A stretch of DNA of 64,000 nucleotides. It comes from Stercorarius parasiticus (Eukaryota > Chordata > Aves > Charadriiformes > Stercorariidae). The notes under the pieces were generated by a model. That model saw nothing but the letters and a program-made list of their open reading frames with translations, ran no database searches and was not told the origin of the DNA. The position numbers and the translations under genes are program-made. The DNA lies in the NCBI GenBank assembly GCA_013396915.1, contig VWZL01002014.1, positions 248,001 through 312,000 of the forward strand, read 5' to 3'. The stretch's first letter is position 1. Each line of letters begins with the position of its first letter. Below, piece by piece: positions 1-10,587 of the stretch.

Positions 1-679
1 ACTGAACATTATTTTTGGTCATGGAGTGGTTAAAATTGAATGCACTGCTTTTATACCACCTGAGGGCCCTAGTCTTTTCCTCAGTAGCACAGGTGGTGTA
101 ATGCCATCAGGTAATACTGCTATGAAAGTCAAGTGTGTGCTATATGGAGGCGCATGCTCTGCTGACTTCTGTATCTCTCCAAAGCAAGTATCTTTCAAGC
201 CCTTCTTTACTGTTTGCCTCCCTTCTCCTCTGCAGCGTCCAGACTTTCTGTCTCTGCACCCTCTCCCCCCAGGCTGTCTCACCTTTCTGCCTAAATCACT
301 CTCTCCTCCCTTCTTTGTCAGAACTGGCAAATCATTTCCACCCTAACCCCCTAAATTGGTGATGACATTTCCTCCACTGTGGGTGTATTTTCCTCTTTCA
401 AGAGCTGCCTGTCTCTCCATTGCACAGTCTCTGCCATTTGCATCAGTTATATCTCCCTTGCTCACTCCTGTTCTCTCTGTACATCCCTGATTGTCCCACG
501 AGCGCTTCCAGTGCGGCCCAAGTTACCGCAGCCAAGCCCAGCTCTCTGTTCATTTTGCCGGCAGGTTCCTCTGTGACTTCCTTTTACCTTTTTCACCAAA
601 TTTAATATCCTTGTCCTTGTTATCCACAATCTGAACTGCATAGCTCCTGGTTACCTCTCAATTCTCTGCTCATTTTTTC
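1..679. other. Non-coding DNA with a long pyrimidine-rich stretch
   Basis: No gene or recognisable repeat is visible. From about 170 to 605 the plus strand is strongly enriched in C and T, with many CTCT, TCCC and TTTC runs and few purine runs. This skew accounts for the short overlapping plus-strand open frames here, because pyrimidine-rich sequence is poor in TAA, TAG and TGA. None of those frames resembles a known protein. The stretch could be an eroded repeat or a simple polypyrimidine region. Confidence 0.6.
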
Positions 680-1880
680 ACAGATTAATAGAGTGAAAGG
701 CCAGGAAGGGTTCATTATGACCATTTAGCCTAACAGGCCACGGAATTTCATCCAGGAATTTCTGTGTTGAACCTATAACTTCTGTTTGAACGATTAGTGT
801 GTCTTTTACAAAGGCACCTAGTCTTGATTAAAAGACTGCAACTAATGGAGAACCCACTACATCCCTAGATAGCTTGACCTAAAGATTTAACCCTCCCCAT
901 TAAAAATAAATGCATCATATCTTTCATCCAAATGTGGCTAGCCTCAGCTGACAGCCCTCGGACCTCTCTATGGACGTTAACATTTGAACAGTTCACCTCA
1001 CGGGAAAAAAATTACTGTGGGTCAGCTTCCCTGTGGTAATCACCCCTATTCATGCGCATACCTACAGCAAACTACTATAACGGTGAGCTGATTTATTAGG
1101 GGAGCCTGTCTCCTAGGGTGAGAGGGGTAAACACACACTTGCAGAGAGGGGACAAACAGCTTCCGCAGAGCAACTGGTATAAGGTAATCTATTTTTCCTG
1201 ATACCTTGTCTGTATATCTTCCTTTCTGCTGCATTTTCTTGCTCAGGTGGAAGATCAGCATCAGAAATTTTCTCACGATATTGATGCTTATACATCTCAG
1301 CCAATTACTTCTTAACCATCTTTTTGGATAAGCTAGAAAAGACTTGTAAGAGCTTTCTAAGTCTCTCATTGCAAGGCAGAATTTCCAGGGCTGGGAATCA
1401 TTCCTTCAGTTGTTTTTCTACTGCTTTTTCAGTTTTCTGCATCCTTTCTGGCTGTCTGAGCATGAGCACTGGACACAGAATTCAGCAGATCCCTCAGCAA
1501 TCCCATATCAAGAAGTGACATCATTCCCTCCTGAGCCCTACTAAATGCCTTTGTTTACTTGCCCAAGGATTGCATCAGCCCCTGTAGCACAAGCTTCACA
1601 CTGGGAATTCATTCATTTGTTCATCCAAAATAGCCCCTATATCCTTTCCAGAATTTCTGCTTTCTAGTTCTCAGTCTGAAACTGAAAATATAACCTGCAT
1701 TCTTGGTTTGTGTATATGTGACCTTCCCAGTGGCTCTATGTATACACCAGCTTTCTAAAAGAATCCAGCTTAGGAAGCAACCCAGATCTTGCCGCAGGAA
1801 TGCTCTGTCCTTATTAGCATCACTTATCATGCCAAAGATGTTTATTTAATCTGCAAAGTTTACCACCAGTGCCACCTTTT
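680..1880 (-). mobile_element. Ancient CR1 LINE relic, 3' part of the element, minus strand
   Basis: Read on the plus strand, the segment follows in order the reverse complement of the old CR1 consensus common in turtles and crocodilians, as I remember it. Matching landmarks are a GGCCAGGAAGGG..ATTATGACCAT start near 700, GAATTTCATCCAG near 745, CTAGTCTTGATTAAAAGACT near 820, a GGAGAACCCACTACATCCCT segment near 848, CTGGACACAGAATTCAGCAG near 1470, CCAAGGATTGCATCAGCCCC near 1564 with CACACTGGGAATTCATT after it, and AATCTGCAAAGTTTACCAC near 1850. The low-coordinate end is the 3' end of the element. Divergence is high and all frames are broken, so it is a fossil. About 985-1262 does not match the consensus. 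The upper boundary is uncertain because similarity fades near 1880. Confidence 0.8.
985..1262. other. Extra segment inside the ancient CR1, possible nested insertion
   Basis: The CR1 match is good up to about 980 and resumes near 1265 (CGATATTGATGCTTATACAT onward), but the roughly 280 bp between have no counterpart in the consensus at that point. The segment holds no repeat family I recognise. It may be a second, older insertion or a lineage-specific expansion. Its edges are estimates, made by eye. Confidence 0.4.
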
Positions 1881-2189
1881 TCCATCTCAGTTGTAACTTC
1901 TTTTGCATTTGCCTCCAAGCTCTCAATTTGCCTCCTTCTCTGCTCTTAAATCTCTAGCTTTCTAAACCACAACTCCCAAGGAACAATTTCCCAAAAGCAT
2001 TGAGCACTGCCTGCAGAGCAGCGTAAGCAAATCATAAGATTGAAGAATCCCCATTCAAAACGAAATCCCAGAAATTACCGTTTAAGGGAAACACACGGAA
2101 AACTGCCCTAGTTAGTCAAAGCACATCCCGGTGTACTGCATCCACTCTTTAATCGGTGCCTGGCTATTCTCTAAACTGTTTGAGTCAGG

Positions 2190-2720
2190 TCCATGTGTTG
2201 CAAAGCTTCTTGCATACAGTTGATACTATCAGCATATTATTATAAATCAAACTAACAGCAAATGCACATGCAGTATATGGCTTGTAAGCACAAGCATGCA
2301 GACAGCTATGAATCAATCTATTTGCCTTTTTTGATGTACTGTAATCAATCCATAAACCAGCTGTGGAAAGGATTGTGTTTTGTTCTTATGAAATGGAAAA
2401 TTCTCTGAGTGCAAGTGGTTTTATATCAATTACTTCACAAAAAATTAAGCTTTTAATTTGATCAACGTGGGTTTAAAAAAATTAATAAATCTTTCTCCCT
2501 CACAGCTGCCAGCTAGAGAGAAACAGATTTTACTTTACATCTTAAAAAAAACCCCAACCGAACAGAAAAGCTACCTTGTTTTCCCTTTAAATGTCTGATT
2601 GCCATTCATGACACAATTTGCTGAGCTGTCCTGCTTAGCTCCCTCATTAAAATGGACATTTCTAAATTTTTGGCAACATCTCTATTTCCAGCTAACGGTT
2701 CTGATATTTTCCTTTCCCTG
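2190..2720. promoter_or_regulatory. Candidate conserved non-coding element
   Basis: This AT-rich stretch has a high density of homeodomain-like words. ATCAAT occurs three times within about 120 bp (2312, 2344, 2425), followed by TTAATTTGATCAAC near 2453 and ATTAATAAATC near 2481. ATCAAT is the core bound by ONECUT/CUX-type factors. There is no open frame. The call rests on composition and motif clustering only; conservation was not tested. Confidence 0.3.
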
Positions 2721-5289
2721 CACGTATGATCTTCAGCTGGTGTTACCTGCTTATACTCAGAGTAGAATATGATAACTGGTGACATTCACTGAGCAGCTGA
2801 GAGGAGGGTGTTAACTGAAGTCCTACAAATTTACGCACCAACCATTATTTATTGTTATTGCGGAGTTTATGGAGAAACCACATCTCTTGTGCCACTCTTA
2901 AAAATTGATCTCAAATCTTCAGTCACTGGATTTATGGAGAGGAGATTTCTTGTGTGAAATGACAGGGAAAGAGTCACCAAATATTATTGGTTAACACCAA
3001 TGAGTAAACAGCTTTGGAAAATCACAGATCACCGAATTTACTCAGAGCTCGAGCTAAAGTCCCATATCTTCTACCACACACCCAGAGAGCCTATTATCAG
3101 AGAATCCCTAGGAGTTTAGAAAATGCAGATGATTGAGGTCTACATAGCAAAGCAACTGATCAGAATGTGCAATCCATTTTCTAAACAGTAATTAGGTTAA
3201 CAGAATATATTCATCATTTAATACAGTCATTAGAGATGACTGGAATTAATCTTTTTCCTGTAGAAGCTTTAAAGAACTTTCCCCTTTATCTTTTTCAGAG
3301 AAGTTTCAAGTTTTTGGCAAAAAACCAACCCCTTCTAAAATACCTTGGCATTTGTGGCTTAAATATCTCCCACTCCCTTCTTTGTCATTTTAGCACCATG
3401 ACTATATCCCAAGCCTCACGGTACTCTGTTGCCACCTTTCTTGCTGATCCTGCTGTGGGAACATGGCTCTGTTGCTGTTACAAGCACAATCCCAGCCCAG
3501 GGTGAGCTAGAGAACAACAGATTTGGCGTGGGGCATCACAATTTTAGAATCAAGGCAGCTGGGACTTGCTCATATACTTCTTTTTGACAAATAACAGGAT
3601 ATTTCTGCTGAAAGCAGATACCATTCAGATTTGTTTGAATGTAATTTTATTTCATAAAGGCATTTTCAGGGCAGATTCATGGAAGAGCTCTGGTAGTCAT
3701 CACATAAAAATTTGATTAATGCTGTTAGAGCATAAGGTCTCTCTTCCTGGGGAACCCAAGCCATGGAAGTATGTGATGAGGTACCTATGAACCTCACATG
3801 CGGGACTCTGGTACCCACAGAAGCAGTTTGCTGACCCAGCATCCTGACTGATATCTTTTACTTGCAGATATTAACTGTCTGTTATTAGCAGAGTGCAGAA
3901 ATAGTTACTATATTTTTTTCCCAGTCCACACAGGGAGAGGTCTGAAGCTGTGGCCCGGCCAGAGATTGTTATATCAGAAAAATATTTGGAAGCATAGATC
4001 CAACTGAATGAAATTGCAGCCGGGCTAAGCTTGTGTACAGCCATTGAAGTTACTAGGGGCACAACAGCTGGAGGACGGGCAGGGGAAGCCAGAAATTGCT
4101 CAGCTGAATCCTCTCCAGACCATGTTTGACACATTATTTGTCTTCTTCTTTTACAGGTCTCTCTTGCCAAGGAAGTGGGGGAGAGAAGTATAGCTCAAAG
4201 AGCTGTTTACTTTCCTGTTGAATGAACAATTTTGAATGAGCAAGATCAGTCTGCAAGGATGAAAACGCAATCCTGTCTTGCTAAAAGAAAAAAAAAGATA
4301 AGAAATTAGCTTGGCAATTCAAAAGTTTTTCTACCTCCAGGAGAAGCAATGGGGCTTAATTCCATCTGTCACTCACTCCCCTCTCAGGTAAGGGACCTTC
4401 TATCAGCCACCACACCAAGAGCCTCCACATCAGACAAAGCCAACGTCTTCAGAAGTGACATGCATAGATGTCTGCGCGGCTGCAGCATACACAGGCAACC
4501 CACAGCCTCTAAGCACTTTTCAAATCAGTTGGATGATGGCACAAAATCCCTTCTTCTCTGTGCCATCATCTGCTGTGCGTTAGTGGGCATGTGGGATAAG
4601 GAGTAGCCAAGCTTCTGGCCTTTGCCTGTAATCCATTCCCTCTGCAAGGCCAAATCCACTCTGCAACCCCAACGCCTGAGGCAGTGCTAGATCTGCCTCT
4701 TGAACACGGGCACCGGGAGAAGCCAGTGGGAACCTGGGAATGTGACTTACACTGGGACCCCAAAAGGTATCTAGAAAGTGCATACCATATTAGATATTGC
4801 AATACCTAATAATAAAAATAATCTGTGTGAATATTTTGCAACCCAGTGTTCCAGATTATTCTTTCCCAAAATATCAAGGTTAAAAAGATTCATTTCTGCT
4901 GTAATTGGGCTTCCAGATTCCCAGGGAACCAGCCAGTCCTCACTGAACATCGCAGCTCTACTCAGAACATTCTGCCCCGCAACAGATTTTGAATTCAGTT
5001 ATATTCTGTTGAGAAAACTTTCACAAAGTTCAAGGCAGACCGAGTGCGGCTCCTGGGCGTACACTAGAAGCGTACATGCTGGCTTCCCCAGGCCCAAAGC
5101 AATCCGAGAGCAAACGTCCTCACAAAACGGAATTTAGATTCCTTCTGGTTTTGGGTTAAACCGACCTGTCTCTTCCTTTGCTACACTGGGAATTTCCAGC
5201 CAGCTCCCAACCCAATTGCATATGTCTGAAGAAAAACAACCCCTTGTATTTATGGGGAGTACTGCAAGCAAAAGAAGCATGAAGTTACA

Positions 5290-5560
5290 TAAAGGATTTT
5301 CACTCCTTCAGCAATGAATAATGAACAAGATGAGCTGCCCAATAGAAAGAATTGCCCTTGATTCAGTGGATTAATTTGCTCGACAGCATGAAATAAGACA
5401 ATTTAAGGGAAATTAGAATTAATATAAAACATTTGTCTTCAGACACGGTCAAACAATAACATGGAAGAGTACGAGAGTCAATAGGGTGTACAGAGAGGTT
5501 TAGACTGTAATACTGCAGCCGTCTTAAAAAAAAGGTTTGATGCCAAATATTGTGTACATA
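5290..5560. promoter_or_regulatory. Candidate conserved non-coding element
   Basis: The stretch is AT-rich and non-coding, with GAATAATGAAC near 5315, GGATTAATTTGCTCG near 5368 and GAATTAATATAAAAC near 5414. The TAAT cores suggest homeodomain binding. It resembles the enhancer-like CNEs common in bird gene deserts, but this is inference from base composition. Confidence 0.22.
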
Positions 5561-5721
5561 TTTTTTCTTATCACAACAAGGTTGTTACATTGTTAGTGCA
5601 TAACTATACAACCTTGTTAGAGAGAGGCAGACCAACAAACACACTTGCTTCTGTTTGCTATTTTACCTAACCTATTTTAGTGGCATTTGCTTTAGAGTAG
5701 CACCCAGGATGACAGGCCATA

Positions 5722-5812
5722 GACTGGCTCACTATTTTGCAAGGTGCTACACAAACACAGACTACAAAGGCTGCCTTTGCCTTCAGAGAGTTTACACTCT
5801 GATGTCTCTTCT
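5722..5812 (+). repeat. Ancient SINE-like relic (amniote-wide family)
   Basis: GCAAGGTGCTACACAAACAC, followed by CCTTCAGAGAGTTTACACTC, resembles the common old amniote SINE motif in which a 'GCTGTACAAACACA' block precedes a 'CCCAAAGAGCTTACAATCT' block. The copy is short and diverged. Assignment to a named MIR-like family needs a repeat search. Confidence 0.45.
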
Positions 5813-7444
5813 TGGTCTGCTGTGGAGCGCTACATCTGATGGGGAATGTCCACAGAGCCTTTTCATTTTTTCTCAGCATGTTTCTTTGAAAATTCTGCTG
5901 CTGCTTTTTTCATTGTTGTATTGTGAGGGACAAATCTCTGTGAGTCACAGGTCTCCTCTCCTTTTCCGAGGCACTTTTCTTTGGGCTTTGCACCTGCTCT
6001 GTCACTTGGTCAGAGGATGACATTCTCTGACTGGCTGGCATACACAGTGTGGTGAAAATAAAGCTCTGGGGTCTCCAGTGATGTTCAAGTTCACATTCCC
6101 ACGCATGGGTAGGTGATCTGAATCCATAACTAGTCCTGGCAGCAATGGGTGACACGTTGCCTTCAGTGCAATTTTACCACGGTACACAGTGCTACTAACA
6201 CTGTAAGCCACTCTTCGGCCACTGTGAGCATGGCAGAACTGCCAGCATGGCCTCCTCCTGTGGAGATTAAGTCAGGAGATAAATCACCATGGGAGGGCTT
6301 TAATACACTGCCTACATTCTTAAAGTCCTGCTGCCTAGCAAGTGGTTGTCCCTGGGCATATCACCAGCAATGTTTATGTATGGATGGACATATTCTCCAT
6401 AAATATTATTGTTCACGGTTAAGCGGGTAAACGTTAGAAATAATAATAAAGAAATCTGTATGAAAGGATGACTCAAGCTAATCACATTCCTCATGTTTGG
6501 GACTCAGCATCTCAGCGACATGGCTCTGTGATGGCTCACAGAGTGAGAAAGAACAAGAAAGAAAATATACTGTGTTCCTCCTCGCTGTAGCTCATATCCA
6601 GTGCTTCAGCAGCATGCAAGTTCCTGGCCATGCACTGCGCCAAGGGCTGGGTTCAAGAAGGACTTACACCATGCCCAGAAGAGCTAACCTAGACAGTCCA
6701 GATGACTGTGGCGGTCAATGAATCAGGCCTTGAATTGGAAGAGATATCATTCATGGCTGCTATAATGAACACCTTGTTTGAACACAGCTACAGAGAAAGC
6801 AGGGGGTGGCTCTCTGCCTGCAGCCCACATCTCCTGTGTTACCTATGGTGGCGTGGGGAAGCTGCTCAGAGGAGAGCTGCAGGCTTGGCTCTTTCTGTTC
6901 CCCAAGCGCTCCATGACTGCCATGACAGCACATGTTACACAGCCCTTGAGAGCTACCAGGGCAGACGTCCTGCTTGGGAGCAGCCAGACCTTCACAGCAG
7001 CCTGGACCATGACTCTAGGTGGCAGGGATTTCTCCTCACTCACCTGGCCTTCTACATGCTAAACACCTAGTGCCCTGGGGCTTACATCTCAGCTCCTGGG
7101 GCTTACATCTCCCTCACTGTGGAAGGGGGGCAAGCCTTTTCTTCTGGGACTTAGAAAGGGGCAGGGGTGTAAGCGTACACCACTCCCTCCAATGCTAACT
7201 GAAACCAGTCCCCAGCTCCATCCTAGTAAGACAGGGAGACAGCGGAGGAATGAGACCCGGGCTTGGAGAGGGTTAAGAACAACTGACCTACCGCTGCTAC
7301 TGGCTGTGCTTTGCTCTCCCAGCTGGAGGAATGCAGTCAGCAAAGAGATTTTTAAACTTCATATTTTCTCTGTCTACAGGTGCCTGTCTTCCAGTATTAG
7401 TCTAGGAAACTGCACACCAATTACCTCATATATTCACTGAAAGT
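5813..7444. other. Unique non-coding DNA
   Basis: No gene is recognised. The part from about 6840 to 7340 is somewhat richer in G+C than its surroundings and yields several short overlapping open frames on both strands, none with a known domain. CpG is not enriched enough to suggest a CpG island. Confidence 0.55.
7074..7115. repeat. 21-bp tandem duplication
   Basis: CCTGGGGCTTACATCTC occurs at 7074 and again at 7095, giving two adjacent copies with a 21-base period. The unit is too short and isolated to be a minisatellite array. Confidence 0.7.
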
Positions 7445-7520
7445 GTAGTACAATACAACTTATTGTTATATAGCGTCCTTGATAGAAAGCCCCATGAAAT
7501 GCTTGACAGTACTATTGGGT
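7445..7520 (+). repeat. Ancient SINE/LINE 3'-tail-like relic
   Basis: TATTGTTATATAGCGTCCTT followed by GAAATGCTTGACAGTA resembles the old vertebrate repeat tail of form 'TTATATAGCGCCTTT...AAAGCGCTTTACA'. Similar relics occur at about 30895 and 53330. The copy is diverged and short. Confidence 0.35.
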
Positions 7521-10500
7521 CCATAAAAGTGTGCGTGGTCGTGAATACATGTGAGGGTTCAGTCCCTTGCTCTTGATTCCTGTTCTCTGCTGGAAACCAC
7601 TCTGTTACAATTCTCTCAATTTCAACACTGAGAGGAGGTGGAGGAAGGGAATATCACAGCTCTCCGTCACTGTCTGCAAATGCATGAGGACACAGAAGGG
7701 CCATCCTGCTAGATGCGAGATAAATGGACCCAAGGGACACACACAGACATGCAAATACAGAGGCATGAACACTGACCCATAGCTGACCACTGGTGACTGG
7801 CCTGACCCTTGGCACCATTAGGGCTACCAAAGCGAGGAGCTGTGCGCTCGCTGCTGCAGCAGAAGGGACCGGATTTTCCATGGCAAAACTTTGGCTCAGC
7901 CACCCATACTGTACACAAGCAGCCTCATCTAATCTTTGCAGCACTCGGCAAATGAAGAGCATAATGTCATATCATGAATCTACTGTTTTCTCCAGCACTG
8001 GGGCCACAGAAAAAAAGGGATTTTGCTTTCCAAAGTTCAAATTATTTGTAACCATTTGACTAAACCCATTTCTAAAAAACAGAATAGTCAGTGTTGTGGT
8101 TCTATCATGAGGCAGCTGGGGCTGAATTGAAACAGCCAGCTGTGAGGCTGGAGACAAACTTAGCTGCCTAATTCAGCATCTATGCTCAAAAAAATCATGG
8201 TGTGTCAGACTTCCAGGGCTTCTGGTTTTAGAGTCTGTACAGTCAGTAGAGAGGGACAGAAAACTAAGAGGCCATTGGAGGATCCTGGGGTGCATGGAGG
8301 ACCACCCCCCAGCACAGACAAAGCAGCCCACCAAGGAGAGGTCATCCCACTACCAGTGACTCATCCATGCCAGGGGACACCTATGGCAGGTAGGAGAAGT
8401 CAGGACAAGGTAGGGGAACGTGTTGCTCCTTCCCACCCAGTGACCAGCTCCCCTACCTCATCCTAGCCATAAAGTTTAAAGGGGTCCAGCAGGTGATGTC
8501 TTGTGACTTCTGAGGGGCAGCTTTCATTCTGGGTCTTTCAGAAACCATTCAAGTCCCATGGAAGAGGGTCAGCCAAAGTAGTTCTTTCTGTTGCAGTTAG
8601 CATGGCTGCAGTAACACCCATGTACTGTGTCTCAGACCCAGGGATTTTCCTTAGGTCTGGAGGAATATTTTGCAGAATGGGAGGTGAATATTTTAGAGAA
8701 AGTGCCCAAAGACTTTGATTGGTTCTTAATAGGCTGTCCTCCCTTACAACCCTTGAATTTTCTTTGCAATAACCAAAGAACAGACAAAAAAAATCCCACG
8801 CTTAATTAGGTCTGATTTTCATTAAAGCCCTATAGAAATTCAAAAAAGAAAGAAAGACAAGACAAGAAAGCTAGAACCTCAAAAATTTGCCCATAACTAA
8901 ACTTCACACATTATTATCCACACAAATAGGCAGTCATCTTTCAAATGTTTTAACAAGCAGTTGTTAATGAACTATATTGCAGAGCACTGACAAATCTAAA
9001 GAAGAATGATCTGATGCCATTTAAAAAGAAATCACAATTCTCTCTGTTATGTGGTGCCCTGTCTAGCTCTGGGAGCCCCTGGTGCTAGATGTCCAGAGAG
9101 AGGATCTGTCTTGAGGATCTTATAAAACCTGAACCCTGCAAAGTGATAGCTGTGCTTCAGTGACTGGGAGGTGCAGAAGGGAAGGGTTCACTGAAACTAT
9201 AGTTAAACTTTGATGTATTACCAGTTCCAGGGGGAAAAAATAGGGTGAAAATATTTTCAGGCTGACATTAGATAAGAAATGTTGGTGAACTGAAGAGTGG
9301 AAGAAATTTTGCTTTGGGTTGAATGAAAAATTATATTCAAGCAGTTTTTCTGATTGAGTAAACATGTTCAAAGTAAAATGGAAGTTCAAAAATAAAAATG
9401 TCATGCTGACAACTGAAAATCAAAATATTTCATTAGAAAAAAGACAAAATGGAGATAATTTGAGATAATTTGTTTTAAACACAGCTAGTTAGGTCAAGAT
9501 TTATTTGAAAATTATCTTTCTGCTATGAGATCAGGTCATGTAATGCTCACCCAGGGATATGCGTGGTCCTGTGTGACTCCAGTCTAGGGCTGATATCTCT
9601 GCAGCTGAGGGGACGAGAGACTAAGCACATCACCGTGCTCCTGGAGAACCCTGCTGCTTCTGTATCCATCCAGCTTGGTCCTGCCCAGCCCTGCCCAGTG
9701 CCATTACAGTGTTGCTTGAGTGGCTTGGGGTGATGGAACCCTCTCACTTGTTTCTGTGGTTGCTGAGACTGGATTCAGCAGTTCTCAGCTGACCAACCCC
9801 CTCAACTTCAGCGTGAAAAAAGCAAGGTTAGACTCCTACCTACCCAGTGCCCTTTAATTTCACTTGCCTGCTGCTCATAATTGGAAAATGAATATTACAC
9901 AGGCAGCAGAGGGTAGCTGCAGTGGGTTGGATATAATCAGCATCCCTGTGCATGTCCAAGTTAGCCTTGTCTTATTTTAATTCCGGTAGTATTTCTGTTT
10001 AGAGCCAGCTCATTACAGGCATCTATTCAAAGGCTGGAGACTACATCCAAAATGAAAGTAGAAAAAAAGCGTTGAAAAGAAATTAGTGTAATGTGCTGGC
10101 TTTTTACCTCCCCCTGTTTCTTTCCCTACCGAACTAACAGCAAAGACCCTTTAGAGCACCTCACGTAGGCATCTTTGTTATCAAAACTGTCCTGCTAGTG
10201 AGAATCAGGCCCTGAGCACAGTTGCACTGAGGTGCCTCCCACTGCTGGATCGATAGCTGGCAGGGCTCCTCAGCAGCGTTGCAACCTGCCGCTTGGAGCA
10301 CTCAGCATCCTAATTCTCTACCGCATGCAACCATGGGAAGCCTGGAGAGAAGGGAACATGGGGCGCAGCACAGTGTATTCCTCTCTTCCTCCATTTCTAG
10401 CCCCTCTTGTTTGTACGTGCTGAGGTTCAACAGGCATTTCAAAATGTCGCGGAGCAGGAAAAGAAAAGGAACAAGAGAGAATTATATCCTGCCTGTCTCT

Positions 10501-10573
10501 ATTTTATAATGTATTTATGTGAGAATGGGAGGGGGGGAACATGGGGCATCGCTTTGTATCTGGTTTGAAATAC

Positions 10574-10587
10574 TTTTTTTTTTTTTT
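10574..10587 (+). repeat. Poly-T tract (T14)
   Basis: A run of 14 T residues directly visible in the sequence. It could be a homopolymer or the remnant of an insertion's poly(A) on the opposite strand; no adjacent element is recognised. Confidence 0.9.

Larger units (their letters stand above)
1881..5719. other. Unique non-coding DNA
   Basis: No coding gene is seen. Open frames are all below about 120 codons and lack recognisable domains. AT-rich, motif-dense stretches at 2190-2720 and 5290-5560 are listed separately as possible conserved elements. The rest shows nothing I can name. Confidence 0.6.
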
